NCBI RefSeq assembly: GCF_031877795.1
Contig: NC_133971.1
Location: 64,974,463 to 65,038,462, forward strand
DNA length: 64,000 nt
Reading direction: 5' to 3'
DNA from: Strix aluco
Taxonomy: Eukaryota > Chordata > Aves > Strigiformes > Strigidae
In this document: in pieces, positions 12,301 through 25,389 of the stretch
How the letters are laid out: each line of letters starts with the position of its first letter
How positions within the stretch are numbered: position 1 is the first letter of the stretch
The notes under the pieces: generated by a model
Seen by the model: only the letters and a program-made list of their open reading frames with translations
What the model was told of the DNA's origin: nothing
Databases searched by the model: none
Translations under genes and position numbers: made by a program

Positions 12301-15300
12301 CACAACAACTCAGGTCAACATTGTCTATCTCCTGGCCCTCTGTGATAGCTCCCTCAGGACAGTCATGCTTTTGGGTGACCTCATCATACATAATGACAGT
12401 ATTACACTTCAGTATGGTTTTCCTACTAACTAAGCAGTCAGAACCATTTTGTGGAAATCCATTTTCTTCCCATGAAGAATGTGTTTAGACATTTTGGAGA
12501 GAAAATTAACTGGTGGAAGTTTTATTGATAGTTGTAAGTTATTTTTCTACTTCATTTTCTCTGTTTCTCTTTTAAGGTTTTTATTTCAAAAGTAATGACC
12601 CTTATGTGGGATCATGGTATTTCAGCTAAAACAAAAAAAGTCCTTAGGGTTCAATTTCCTCATAAACTCTTAATTTGTTGTGGGTTTTTTTTTTAATATC
12701 TTCCATATCCATTTAGCCGAGTTACCTGCTGTCACTTCAGATCTTAATGATTTAAAATTTGGTAGATTTGTACTGAGTGGAAGTAAAGTCATTGTTAGGG
12801 ATGAGCTCTTTCATTTACATCTAATACTACTGGAAAAAACGTGAGAGTGCTATATAGAGTGATGCTATTTAAAGGCAAATACCTAATTTTATGTAGTACA
12901 AAAAAGGTTTTTGACATACGTTTCTTTGATTTCTGAAAAGTAAATAGTGGAAAATTTTAAGAGAAAGGGGTTTTGGGGAAGTTTTTTTCCCCTCCTGTGA
13001 CATTCCCTTTATGTCCTTAATGGGTTCTTTGACTTGTCTTTTTATTAGAAATGCCATAATCCTTTAATTACATTTTTGTGCTGATGAGCCCCTTTTTCCT
13101 GGAAGGTTTTCTACAGAGCAGCAGGCCAGCATTGTGATATATGCTAACATTAAATTATATACTCAAAGGCTAATATTTCAATTTCTTTTTAAGAGTTCAT
13201 AGGACATATTTGTATATTATCAATAAGTCTGAACATCTCCACTTTTTACTGTAGAATACTGCAGCCATGTAGAATACTGATGTGTAATTAATCATTTGTT
13301 AGCATTCACCACCTTATTTTTTCTAAAATCCACCAGTGTTCGGATGTCAAATACTATTTAACAATGTATCTAAATACCTAAATAAGAATAAAGAACTGAT
13401 TTTTCAGGTGGAGAATTGCTTAAAATGGTCTTAAAACTTGAAGGTGCTTTTGTATTAAATATAGATCTATAGAAAGTATAAATACAAAATTGAAAATTAT
13501 TTGAAAGTAAAGTGCATCTGGATCATATAGAGAAACATGGCTTCCTATATCTGTTATGGTATTACAGTTTTTGTCCATGCTTGGACATAGATCATTAATG
13601 ATCAGAGAATAATGTTGATACCTTCCTTGATTTGGGGAAGAAATGAGAGACTGTAATACAGTCTGTTGTTCTTATGGATCAGGACTCCAGGTTGGCATAC
13701 ATGGAATTTTTGCAGCTTAATGCTGAAGTTTAATCTTCAATTTTTCAGGAACATTTATCATAATATATTTTTTTTGGAAAGTAATACAATCATAATCAGA
13801 TTTCTGTTTGTGGAGGAAAGGAAAATCTTCATGATAAAAGCTTTTAAGTCAGTATAAAGCTGGTGGAAGAATCCACCAGAAAAACATGCCCTTCCCTTTT
13901 GCTCTTTTTCTGGTTCCAGAGGGATCCAAATCCATTCTGTGTGCTGCATGCGAAAACTCTTTAGTCTTACAAGACATTTTCCCTTCAAAATTCGAGGGTC
14001 TTCCAACTTGTTCCTTGCATAGTCCAGTAAGAAGTATATTGAGGCATCAGTCTTGCCTGAGCTTGAGAAGATTCTTGTCCTACTAGTACTTCTCTAAGTA
14101 GCCTTCTTAAATGAACTAATAAATCCAACTGTCCTAACAAAACAAACTAGTTTCACTGGGATTTTTAAATCATTAAGTGGGTGACTGTGTTTCATTAGTT
14201 CATCCAAGAAAGAAATTGAGGAACTGAACCTGGGTTTCAAATATAGACAGAGAATTTGCTACTTCCAAGCTGAGTGCAGCAAGTCTGTTAAAATTTAAGC
14301 CTATCAAACCCCACTATTGATTCAGAGTAAATGAGTAATTATATTCTCTAATATAGATTTTTATACACTGTCCTAGAAAAAATTATTTGTTTTTTGTTTT
14401 TTCATTAATCATCATATTACACCAAATTCTACGTGGTTTTCCTCAACCAGATTTTACTTGTAACTTTCAGTTGCTTCTTGTCTTGTTACCAAAGCAGTTT
14501 TGCATTGTCCACCAAACAATTGGATTTTTGTGCATGGGAAACTAAGAAGGATAAAAAAAAAAAAAAAAGGACAAAAGGAAGGTCCAGATTCTTGAGATGA
14601 GGGTTTCCTCCATAGGAACCCTGTCTCTAGCCCACCTTATCAAAGGTGAGTTGGGGGTCTATCTGTCTTACTTTAAAATCTTATCTCTTTTGAAGTTATC
14701 CGGTACTAATTCTTACTCTGGAAAGAAGAGCTAGGAAGAAAAAATGAAGGGGAAAAAAAGAAGGGAAAAAAAAAAGGGAGAAAAGTAAACTAAATAAGGA
14801 CAACTCAAACTTGCTAAACTTAGGAGAGACCAACAGTAGAATTTTTTCAGCTAAACTTAGCACAAGTTCTGAATTTTAAATTTGGCATTCACATACTGAG
14901 GTGTTGGGTGTGTCAGAAATGAGAGAGGCAGAAAGACCTTCCTGGAAATGATGCATTGGAGAACTCAGACTCCATCTTATGTTTGGATCCATTAGTCCCT
15001 CTTTTTGTATTAGTTACACTATTCACAAATGCCTTCATAAAAACAACCCAAAAAAAGTGCTTAAACTCCAGATTATTTGCCTTTTTTAGGTAACCTTTAA
15101 GAATATTGCTAACTCAGTATAAAGTCTTTGTTGAAAACAAATGCACCACTTTTATCTACTACCTGCCTTCAAAAGCAAACTTCATAAAAATACAATACAC
15201 AGGAAAAGATTGCAAGCATGTTAGCAAATATGAATCCTGTTGCTAAGTCTGATTGCTTGCTATCCTTGTTTCACACTCACTTTATGCAAAGGTTGAAACT

Positions 15301-18300
15301 GCTTAAATGCTGGAACTGATGAACCTATACATAAATGATTAGGAATGCTCTGCTAATAATTTCCAGTAGAACTCATCACTGAGTTTCCTTATGAGCACAT
15401 CGCTCTCCACTTTGAATGCTACTTAGATTTGTAAAAACCTTTTATTGAACAGTCCATTTATTCTTGAAAATAAATTGTCCAAGTCAATTCTGTTAATATT
15501 GTCACAAATTGGGTTTTTCATTGAGGATTGTATCAGCTTCTGTAGTGATTGCCTGTTGTCTTGGCAAAAAGATGCATTTTGACCATTATTGTCTGCCAGT
15601 GACAATTTTTCCCTTAATTTAGGAATTCCTACTTCTTATGAAGGCCAGCTGGAAGCAGCTAATGCATTACAGCACCTTTCTCAGCTGTTGGCCTTGGGAA
15701 TATGCATTCTCTCCAGAATATATATCTTTGGCAGGGAACAGAAAGAAGGAATCTTGGGTAACGGGTGTGCATGCCAAATGTAAGGATTGTTATATTTAAC
15801 GCCTAGGTTTCTGTCCTTGAAATTATGTCTAAAAGAAGTTTAGAAGTAGGACAAAATTCAAGCAGGGTGGGTAGATTTTATTTGAAAGAAAGAAAAACTT
15901 TTAAAAAAATAGCTGTTAACTATATTTACTAATCTTTAACAGGAATGTTTTACATGTCTTGCTGCTTGAATGGTTTTACAGTACCTTTAGGACTGTGTCC
16001 AAAATGCACAGATTAACAGCCACATAAAAAACCTCTGGCTGCATATTAGAACATTTAGTCTAAACCTACAAACACAATTGTCCTACGGGAATTTTTGCTA
16101 ATCAGCTACATGGCCTTAAAGTCTAGGTCATCTGAACAGTCAGAAGTAAAATGTAATTAACCACCACAAAAATAAAGTATAGCATGTGCAAGAGTGACAT
16201 CTGGGAGGTGGAGGCAGTGGGAAGAAGAGCTATAGAAAAGTATTCTTCATTCACTAGTAATAAAACCTGGGGTTGAAATTAATCTGAGATCTGCTGAATT
16301 TATGCATGTTGCTACAGATTGGTTTGGAGTGGGCATTTTCTGTAAATTTTATATATGTAAGCTTTATATTAATATATATTTATATATAAAGTCATGGCAA
16401 ATAGAAGCACTTTTGACAGACAGATTGCTTTCTGATTAAATTCACTGCTTAATATGTAAAATTGAAAGTATTTTTTGTTTCCTGTAAGTTGAAAGCTTTG
16501 TTACAGTTTTAAACATGGAAACTCCAGAAGTATGCAGAAGCTATGCAGCTTTAACTACATACAAGTGTTACCTAAAATGTGACATCTGCACATCCAGTGA
16601 GAGGTATTTGCCTCAGGTTGAATATTTTCAGTGAGAGAAATCCAAAACTGAGGCAAGCTTAGGAGACAGCTTTGGAAGAGTCTGCTTCAGCTAGAATGTA
16701 CACATGCATATGCAGTGAAATGAGTATCAAAATGAGGGTCAGAGCTGTGGCTTTAAGTTGCATCTAGCTGGTTTGCAGAAATTGAGGTGTCTCCTAGTGA
16801 AATTGGACCAAGTCCATAGCTTTGCAGAGTGAAAAAGAAAAATATTATGGATGCCTTTTATCCTCCAATATTCAATGGCTGCTGTCAGTTATACCAGCAG
16901 TTGGCTGGTGTGTATGCAGCACAAATTCAGGTTCAAGACCACTCCATGGAGACAAACAAAAATCTCACTGTTTGTCTGCGTATATAGCAAATGCACTGCT
17001 GAATGCTGTCCCTGAAGTGTGTTTTCCCTATTTCATACTACTGAATGTGACATAATAACGATACTGTAAAAAGATACTATTTTTTTCTGGCTTCCAGTCA
17101 GTAGAATTCTTAATTTTGAAGTCAGACACCGCTGCTGCTGCTGATGTGTGAACATGGAAGAGCACAGCTTGAGTATAAGATCCCCGGTTGATTTTAAAAC
17201 ACTAGTGGCTTGGAAAAACCTCTCTACTTGTAAACTGATGAGGCTGGCTTTGAAAGGTTTGGATTGCAGTGTGGTAGTCCTGCCTCTTCACAGTTTTCCC
17301 CACACATCTTACAAGACTTAATAGAAGTCCTCAGTTTTTTATAAAATAAGAATAAATGCAAAGTTAAAAATAGTACATATCTGTGAAAAGAAAAGAAGAT
17401 AAAACAGAATGCAAATTTCTTCCTTTCCTGCTTTGCCACATATTTCCTATATGAACTGAGACATTTTATTTTATCATCCTTTATTGTCAGTTTCTTCCTC
17501 TAAAGTTGTGATGTTAATAAGTAGGTCATGCAAGACTAAAATTAATTGTTTGAAAGATGTATACATCTTTGTATAGAAGATCACATTGTAATGCTTCATA
17601 ATGCTCTTTGAAATATCTCACAAAGGCCAGTAGCACCTCAGTTATTAAAGGGATGTTAATTCACCAGTTAAGATTTTAATATCAAAATGTTGTCAAACTC
17701 TGCATAGAAACTTGGGGCCTAAACACTGATTAGCCGAGAGAGAGATCTGTCTGCTGGTGCATATTGTCTCCATTACAGTCACAAGAAGCTTTTGGCCATA
17801 GCTCATTTGATATAGAAAAGATGTGACTGCTGTCAGAGTGATCTCCACAAAGACACCTGTATACATGAATTGTTATGCAGTATCACTTAGCAGATAAACC
17901 AGTGGGAGCCCATTTTGTCAGTAGAAGTCTAGTGTTTTCAAATCCTGTTCTCCCCTCCAGTAAATTGGTTGCAAGTCCTCTACTTCCAGTTTGACATGTG
18001 TAAATCTTTCCTCCAAGTAACAGGGTTTAAAATGTCACTCAAAAGCACACAGATAATGAAAGTAAAGGGTAAAACCACTTTTCGTGTTTCCTACACTCAA
18101 AATTTATTATTTTTTTACAGAAGACTATACTTCCCCATCTCCACCTTGAGACAGGATGGTTGGGAAACCTCTTTTGTTATAGCACCCTCTCGTTGTCTTT
18201 CTCTCTCATTTCAATATTTTTTCCAGCTGCTTCTTGAAACCTCCTCAGGAAACTATTCTCAATATTTATGTAATTAAGATTTTTTAGAATAAAAATATTC

Positions 18301-19261
18301 TCAGAATTATGTGGATAGTAGTGGCATAAATTTTCAGGCAGTGCTCATACCATTCATTGCAAGAAATTGTTTAATATTTGAAGATGTCGTCTATAGTAAA
18401 TTTCTCCAGAACTTAATGAAATTTGTGGCTACCTGAGTCAAAATCGTTAGTGGGTAGGAGAAATTGGCAATATATATTTTTTTTAATGAATTGTAATTAA
18501 AGCAATGGAACATATGTCAATGGACACAAAAGTAATTCATGCCCTGTGAAATTTTGTTAACAAAAAGTTAGTGAAGGGGAAACATGTATTTTGTTCGTTT
18601 GGAATAGGTTTTGTATACACCTATATAGCACTGCCCAAGTTTTCATTCTAATATATTATGTTACTGTGATAGAAATACAATGTTACCATCATTACAGTGC
18701 GCAGCTGTTTGATTTTCTCACCTCATTCTCTGTGGCAACAAGATGGGAAGGTTGATTAAAGGCCAGACAGCATGTCATGTTGTGTGTTTCGTTTGTGGGA
18801 CCCACCTGAAAACATGTAGTTGTCACAGAAAGACAGGAGGCATACACTCTGCTTGGTAGAAAGAGCACTTTTGCACTGGCAGGAGTAATGGCTTAATTAA
18901 AAATGCTTCTCTCCATCACTGTCTCTGAGCATTTTCTTTTTTTCCATCACTTTTACCTCTAATAAGAGTAAATTAGGACACAGATACAGGAGAACAGCCC
19001 CTGCTCCCTTCAGGCACATTGCTGTGTTTCATCACAGGCTCTACAAAGTGGATCTTGACAGCAACAGGATGCTGGAATCAGTCCTTCAATAAACACTGCC
19101 ACTTAATTTGTGCTTTTTTAATTGATTTTCATTTAGCTAATGGAATGGAAGGCAGAAATGTTGGAATGCTGACCACGGACTTCACTTGGACTGGCATTTC
19201 ACTTTCATGTTTACAGGCAAAAATACCTTTCCAATGAACGTGTGTCTCCTGTGTGTTCCAG
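3313..19261 (+). other. ADAMTS19 large intron (about 15.9 kb)
   Basis: Long AT-rich intron. I see scattered homopolymer and purine-rich tracts (for example 14,541-14,590 and 14,735-14,785), AT-dinucleotide runs (about 16,350-16,390) and a small cluster of ATGCAAAT octamers near 3,530-3,578. No clear LINE, LTR, RNA gene or extra exon was recognised. All ORFs here are short and featureless. Confidence 0.6.
3530..3578 (+). repeat. Short tandem repeat with octamer motifs
   Basis: Three diverged copies of an approximately 20-21 bp unit (a/g-TGCAAAT followed by an AT-rich spacer). Exact ATGCAAAT octamers lie at 3530-3537 and 3551-3558, and a GTGCAAAT variant at 3571-3578. The octamer is the classical POU-factor site, but whether it binds here is unknown. 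Confidence 0.6.
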
Positions 19262-19439
19262 TGCTCTGTCACCTGTGGCAAAGGGATGCAGTCCCGAGTC
19301 ATCCAGTGCATGCACAAGATCACCGGAAGGCATGGCAATGAATGCTTTTCCTCAGAAAAGCCTGCAGCCTACAGACCCTGTCATCTCCACCCCTGCAATG
19401 AGAAAATTAATGTTAACACAATAACATCACCCAGGTTAG
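19262..19439 (+). CDS. ADAMTS19: ADAMTS19 coding exon: last TSP1 repeat and linker
   Basis: The exon follows acceptor gtgttccag and begins C-S-V-T-C-G-K-G, completing the W-S-K of the previous exon into a full TSP1 repeat. It includes an intact O-fucosylation motif (CSVTCG). The repeat body closes at C-H-L-H-P-C, followed by a hydrophilic linker rich in Asn, Thr and Ile. It ends in phase 1 (TTA G|gtaagc), with a strong donor. The split Ala codon is completed by the first two bases of the next exon. No disruption is seen, and the two short ORFs starting at 19242 and 19253 are just alternative views of this exon. Confidence 0.94.
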
Positions 19440-22400
19440 GTAAGCAGTCAAAATGACACATTCCTGCTGGAAACTCTTTTTAGTTCTTTCTCTCTACAGA
19501 GTAATGACAATCCCAGATTAAAAATGGAGGGCTAGGACTCAGGAGATGTAAATTCTATGCAGAGACTCATCTCTCTACCTCAGTTTTCCAGTGTGTACAT
19601 CAGAGACTGTACCTCATAATGATGAAGGGTTTTGTTATCCAAGGAAGGACCATTTTAAGCGACTGTATGATGTTATGGACACAAAACATCCTAGATATAA
19701 ATATGTTTATAGTAGAGACATTATAAACATATTATATATGTTTATATATATATTTAAGTGTATATATATCTTTGTTCATTCAATTTTATCAAACATTTCT
19801 AACGTAAGAAAATGCCTTGTTTTCCTCTTTAAAAGCTCTGCAGACTATGTTCTCATGCTATTTATGAGATCAAGGAGGTCTGTCCTTGTTCCTCAAGTAC
19901 AAATAGTTTTTTTCCATTTTTCTTTAGTTCAAATGTCTAAAATCTATGCTTGATGGATTAGGATGCGTGAGGGAAAATTACTAATGTGAAGAGGTTATTT
20001 GCTGTTCCTGGAGGTCTCTCTTGGGCTTAAAGAAATGATGTTACTGCATAACTACAGAACTCTTAATTCTGTTAACTGTTATTTCCTAGTGGGTTGTTGA
20101 TGATGGTCTTGCCATTAGCTCCCCAGATTATTCGTCTTGAGCATGACTGGGGAATATTCAAAGGCTTGCTGTAAAATAGCATACCCTTTCCAGATGATTT
20201 TCCAGAGCCCATGTTATGATAAACCCTCCTGTCAAATAGATTACTCCTGCATGTAAAGCAAGTCTAAATTTCAAGCTGTATGTAATCCTTCCTTTAAGTC
20301 AGTGAAGGGTATTTCTCTTTGAAGTTTTTAACCCTTAAACATTTCTGTGTAGCAGGCGTTGTTTCAGTTTGCTGGATGAGATGGCAGCTGTTGCTTATGG
20401 CCCTATCCTCTGCTATTTCAGTGTTGTAAGGTTGCCCTTCATACTTTATCCTTCTTTGTTCAACTGATCTCTCAGAAGCAAGAGGCCATTGCCCCATCAC
20501 CGATGCTCTCTCTCTGGTGAAGAGTAAGCAGCTTTGTGTCACAGAGCAAAGTGAATCACAGAGTTTCACAAAAAAAATACAGCATCAAATTCATTAAAAT
20601 TTGACTTAATGTGAAGTGCACAAAAAATATTGGTCTATGTTGTCCTCATAGAATGGATTATGTAGCACTGATTTTAGTAATCTACAGGTCAACCTCATCC
20701 ACCAGGAGACAGAATCCAAGACGGTAGAAACATTAACATCTCCAAAATACATAATGCAATGCTTCTTTTGAACATATTGATCATTTTGGCCTCCAGTTCC
20801 ATTCCTATTATGCAGTACAGATCCTCTGGATTTGGGGGTAAAGCTAGTGGAAGCTGATGTGGATTGCACCAAGCTGATGTGCATTGCACCATCTCTGCTT
20901 TTCTATAAATACACTCTTAGTTTCTCTTTCCCTTCTATTAAAAAAAGAGAGTAACTCAAATCTTCTGTGACTTTTTTTTCAGTTCAGTGTTTGTGGTGAT
21001 TTTTGTCTGCTTCTTCTGTCCTATTTTCCACTGTTTTCCCATATTAATTCCATTTATGCACTACAGCTTGAATAACTGAATGTGCAAAGATTCAAATTTG
21101 GTACCAGGGTCTTTCTATGATAAGCACTGTAAGAGGCTTTTGTAAGTGAAACAGGTGGATGGATTAACAGATGGCTTCACAAGAAAAAAGACAACACACA
21201 TGAAAATATGCCTGTTTTGTACAACAGGCATACAATACAAGTCAGGCTTCTGCATCTGAATGTTTACAACTGCTGGAGAGAACCGAATAGTTATAACAAC
21301 CATGGGAAGAGGTAGAATAAATCAAACAGTGGCTTTTCAGGCTGGCATCATTTTAGAAGGTTTCTGAGGAAGAATTTGTTAGTCAGGGATTCCCACAGCT
21401 AGAAAGCAGCAACAGACTACTAATAGAGCAACATAAATAACTGGTTGAAGATAAGACGTGAAAGATGTGAAGGTTACAATATCCTGACTTTGATGTGGAG
21501 GAGGGGAGACCCACTGGAGTGATTAAAAAGAGGGTGATGCAGTCAGACCAGTGTATTTGAAGACAATTTAAAAAAAAAAAAAACCCACACCAGAAAAAAA
21601 AACATTTTGAATGTATTTGGAGAGGAGAGAAAAAGGTCAAGAAGGTAAGAAATGCACAGTGTTTGTGCATCTGAGAAGTCCAAAATGCAGTAATTAGGCC
21701 TGGACAAGTACATTTGCCAACATGTCAACTGTCATTGATTCCATACTGTAGTTTCACTTTCTAGATAAAATGGATTTGCATTACAAAATGTACCATGGGA
21801 CATGCTAACTGTCTTCAAACCTTATGAGTGCCTCATAGTGTGGCATCTCTAGCATTCAAGCTAGCAAGACAATATATTTCTGTTCCTTTGAATGAAGAAG
21901 CCAGACAAAACTAAAGGTCTAGTAGATTATTTCACTCCCAAAGAAAGATGATGTAAGACATCATGTTGTCTTGTTCAGTTTCCATTCATTGACAGCATGG
22001 CACAAAGTCTTGATATCTTGAGCAAAAGCTGATCAAGAAACCAGCAGCATTCTCCATGCTTTAATCCCTACATTTCCCTACCTGCCTCTGATCAAAAAAA
22101 AAAAAAAATCTGCTTGTAGGTGTCATTGAGAACCCTGTTCTGGTATTACTCAAGCTGAGGTCTTTCTGTTTTTCTAGTGGCAACTTCCAGCTCAGACTGA
22201 GGGCAGTTTCAGCTGAAGCTGCTTCTTCATGCAGCTTTGTTGGAACTGGCTCTGCAGCCCCCACCTAGTCCTGGCCCTGGCCCCAGCCTCAGCCCACCTC
22301 TGTATAGGGCAGAAAGATGGGCTTCACTCTCTCATGAGGGGACAGCTGTATGACATTAAACCAATTAGTTTCAATGCAGCTTAATCCAATTTATAAATTA

Positions 22401-22598
22401 AACTGGCCTTAAAAAAATTAATATTGAAAATATTGACAGCAGGAGGATTTTTTTCTCTTTTTTTTTTGTTGAATATCTACATCTATTCTCCTTTCCCTTC
22501 CCCAGGTACACTTCTGGTGTCCTGCTCACCTTTGCTACCTGATTTTTCACTAATAAATGTAACAGTAATGCATATTTGATTTTTTTGTTGTTTCACAG
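19440..22598 (+). other. ADAMTS19 last intron (about 3.2 kb)
   Basis: AT-rich intron with an alternating TA run near 19,725-19,770, an A-run at 21,569-21,583, and a normal acceptor (gttgtttcacag). No repeat family or extra exon recognised. Confidence 0.65.
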
Positions 22599-22750
22599 CT
22601 GCTTTAACATTCAAGTGCCTGGGAGACCAGTGGCCTGTGTACTGCAGGGTGATAAGAGAGAAGAACCTCTGTCAAGACATGAGGTGGTATCAGCGATGCT
22701 GTGAGACATGCAGGGACTTTTATGCGCAAAAAATGCAACAAAAGAGTTGA
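22599..22750 (+). CDS. ADAMTS19: ADAMTS19 terminal coding exon: PLAC domain and stop
   Basis: The last coding exon supplies 49 whole residues plus the split Ala, then TGA at 22748-22750. It encodes the PLAC (protease and lacunin) module, with six cysteines in the order C-x8-C-x8-C-x8-C-C-x2-C. It starts [10 protein letters not shown] and is followed by a short tail R-D-F-Y-A-Q-K that ends in Lys-Ser. PLAC modules close many ADAMTS and ADAMTS-like proteins and are secreted, disulfide-bonded domains. All six expected cysteines are present, so the C-terminus looks functional. Confidence 0.95.
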
Positions 22751-22799
22751 CCTCTGTCAGGCTGGCTGGCTCTCAGCTCTTTCAATCTTATTATTTATA

Positions 22800-22833
22800 A
22801 ACACACACACACACGTACACACACACATGCACG
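22800..22833. repeat. (CA)n microsatellite in the ADAMTS19 3'UTR
   Basis: An interrupted CA repeat (breaks at gt and tg), about 34 bp, starting 50 bp after the ADAMTS19 stop codon. Confidence 0.9.
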
Positions 22834-23126
22834 CTTCTTCAGACCAAATATTATCAGATTACATATAATTTAATCAAATTAATTTATTTTTGCCTGCCAG
22901 ACATCCTTAGCTGTTTTGGTTAGACAGCCAACTTGTTTTATCCTCTGACATTTTCATAATTAATTTTTATATGAACAATTTTGGATACATTTATCAGAAT
23001 TTTTAAAAAATAGTAACTAGTATTTTAAATGTTTATTTTCAGTAGGGTCATCTCTCTGTTGCCAAAAAAAGGTCATGTTATCTTGAATTTATTTTAACTT
23101 AGCTGAATAGTTTTGTTGTATATGGA

Positions 23127-23132
23127 AATAAA
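23127..23132 (+). terminator. Proximal AATAAA poly(A) signal, ADAMTS19
   Basis: Canonical AATAAA about 380 bp after the stop, followed by a T-rich stretch. It could give a short 3'UTR isoform. Confidence 0.5.
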
Positions 23133-23815
23133 GCCCTTTTTAATTTTATTATATTTTTGGCATTCAGAGTCAGAATGATCTTGTGTATTTTGCAACAGAT
23201 GTTGAGGTGAGTAAGCTAACATTATTGAACAGGTTATTACAGAATGTATTGTGAAATCAGTTCATTTGATTTAGAAACATACTGAAGGGGATAATCTACT
23301 GTAACTTATATTAGAAAAAGAAAATTAAAATCGCTAAGTAGGGATTTTGATCATTCTCATGGACACATACTTGAACACAAGTATTGAATCAATGAAACAC
23401 TGTAGAGATTTACACTGAATCACTGTTGCACTGTTTGAGGTAGTGTAGAGAAATGCAGTCCTAGAACTTGTACAATCCTATGAATCCATGTCTGTACTCT
23501 TTTAACATGTCACTTGATTTTAAACATTTTTAAACAAAAAACCCATGCCCCTCTATACCTTTGTGTCCTCTTACAGATTTACAAATGGAAGAGTCCTTCC
23601 TCCTGCCACTTGTATGAATTAATCTGTTAAACATTTTCAGTTCTCTGTTGACGATTTAGAAAATAACTTTGTAATACTACTTTAGTTTTACCTTTGTTTT
23701 GTGAAAAAGTCTTCATAAAAGCGAAATGTTTTACAGTTTTGTGAAACGTTATGAAACAGCTAAAATTTTCCTTATGAGAAAATATTGTACATGATTCACA
23801 TGGTTTTTAATTTTC

Positions 23816-23828
23816 AATAAAAAATAAA
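23816..23828 (+). terminator. Distal paired AATAAA poly(A) signals, ADAMTS19
   Basis: Two AATAAA hexamers (23816-23821 and 23823-23828) are followed at once by a T/GT-rich downstream element (tttcttttgttgttttc). This is the best-formed cleavage and polyadenylation site after ADAMTS19. Confidence 0.7.
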
Positions 23829-23845
23829 GTTTCTTTTGTTGTTTT

Positions 23846-25389
23846 CATTTTTCCTCTTTTGGGCATCTGTGTCTGGTAGCCAAATCCATTGAGCCATGCA
23901 TCGCAGCAGGTACAGCTACAGTAGTCCATAAAACAAATGCCTCCTGCCTCTTGACTTAGGCACATTTCTGCAGCTGCAGACAGACATGCCACTCTGTGAG
24001 CCTTGATATATAGAAAGCTTGGTATAACAGAGTAATATTCAGTGGAGGAATATTTATCTATCTCGGGTGAGTTCTATGACCACTGAACTTGTCAAGAGGA
24101 AAGGGGTAGGTCCTCTGCCTCCGTTTTGTGATGTAAGCCTTTAGACATGCTGTGTAAATTATGTAGGAGCACAAACCCTGAAGGCAAGACAACTGGAGAA
24201 ATCAATCTGAAAGGCATCTTTTTTTCTACTCATAGCAAAAAGTAAATGCATCTTGACTTGAGTGATTATTCCTTTTAATTCTCTATAAAGACTCTACTGT
24301 ATAGATGTGATGTAGATATCCACACAATTTAAAAAACTGAGGCCCCCAATCAGGACTGTGATTCTGTCCAGGAAGAATACTTAACTGCAGTCTTAACTCC
24401 TGTTGAAATCAGTGTATGTGCTTTCAAATAGCCATACTGCCAAAACCTTTGGTTTGGCATCTTACTGCTGTGCATTCAAAAACTGCAACTCTAATGATGT
24501 GCTAATCTATGATTTTAAATTAAGTATCTTCTGGTTTTAAAAAGTAAAGAAAGAAAAAGAACTCCTACGTAATGAATTGTGATATTATATTTTGTGTAAT
24601 TAAAAATTTTCAATGCACAGAAAATTCAGTTGCTCTTGGGCATAACTCCTCAATGTCACAAACACACGTTTGAAAGTCGAGTAGAATTATTGTAGTTGGC
24701 AAACAAAAGAAACAATTACAATTTTAAATTTTCTTCATACTTACTTAGTACACAGTCCTACTAATTCTCCTGCACTTGCTTGAATCACAACTAAAAATCA
24801 AGCAGAAGGAAAGATGTCTCCAGACTAGGGGCCAGAGTATGTTCTTTTATCAGCCAGTGATATCATCCACAGAATTTTGAATGTATGTTCTGCTGTTGCT
24901 GAATATTCCACTGACAAGAATGTCTGTTTTATCTCAAAATGGAAAAGTACATTTTAACTCTGCCTGTATCCATTGAAAACAGATGAGTGACTTGTGCTGA
25001 AATCATCAGCTTGTTGGATTAAGTGGGATTTAAGTGGTGCATAGGGTTTATACTACACTGGTGCACAGTGGGCTTATTTCTTCCCTGATACATGCTGGCT
25101 AGCTAAAGCAGTGACCAAAAGTTACAATAGTCACTATTTCTGTATCTTTCTTTAAAAAAAGCAATATTTGAATTTAATTGCATTGTCATTTACTCTGGAG
25201 GGAATTTGCTGCTTTGTTCTGGAGGATGTGATTTAGGTTTTGGGTTGTTTGGGGTTTTTTGCATTCAGTTTTCATCGTCATCTTCAGTGACAGAGAAGCA
25301 GCCATTTCGTTATTCTAAAACTATATTAAAAATTGAAAGGTTGCCTGCATGAGAAGACCACCGTAGGCCCTCAAGGCTAGCAGGTCAAT
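23846..25389. other. Intergenic, ADAMTS19 to LINE relic
   Basis: AT-rich sequence. The only item noted is a cysteine-rich antisense ORF at its left end (23807-23992, see findings). No repeat family was recognised in the rest. Confidence 0.6.

Larger units (their letters stand above)
1..23845 (+). other. ADAMTS19: ADAMTS19 locus, 3' part (last four coding exons and 3'UTR)
   Basis: This is the 3' end of a spliced gene whose 5' part lies to the left of the window. Joining exons 1058-1262, 3160-3312, 19262-19439 and 22599-22750 gives 228 in-frame C-terminal residues: three TSP1-type repeats, a short linker and a six-cysteine PLAC module, then a stop. The frame is kept across all junctions (incoming split codon, then phases 0, 0, 1). 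The peptide agrees with my memory of vertebrate ADAMTS19. The identification is supported by MINAR2 lying next downstream in the same orientation, as in mammals. ADAMTS19 is a secreted zinc-metalloprotease-family protein linked to heart-valve disease in humans. The catalytic part is not in this window. Introns here are about 1.9, 15.9 and 3.2 kb. Confidence 0.93.
22751..23845 (+). other. ADAMTS19: ADAMTS19 3'UTR
   Basis: Non-coding, AT-rich sequence from the stop codon to a probable cleavage site. It contains a CA microsatellite near its start and AUUUA-type motifs. Two candidate polyadenylation positions are visible: a single AATAAA at 23127-23132 and a closely spaced pair at 23816-23828. 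The end of the UTR at about 23,845 is inferred from the distal pair and the T-rich sequence that follows; the proximal signal would give a UTR of about 0.4 kb. Confidence 0.7.
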
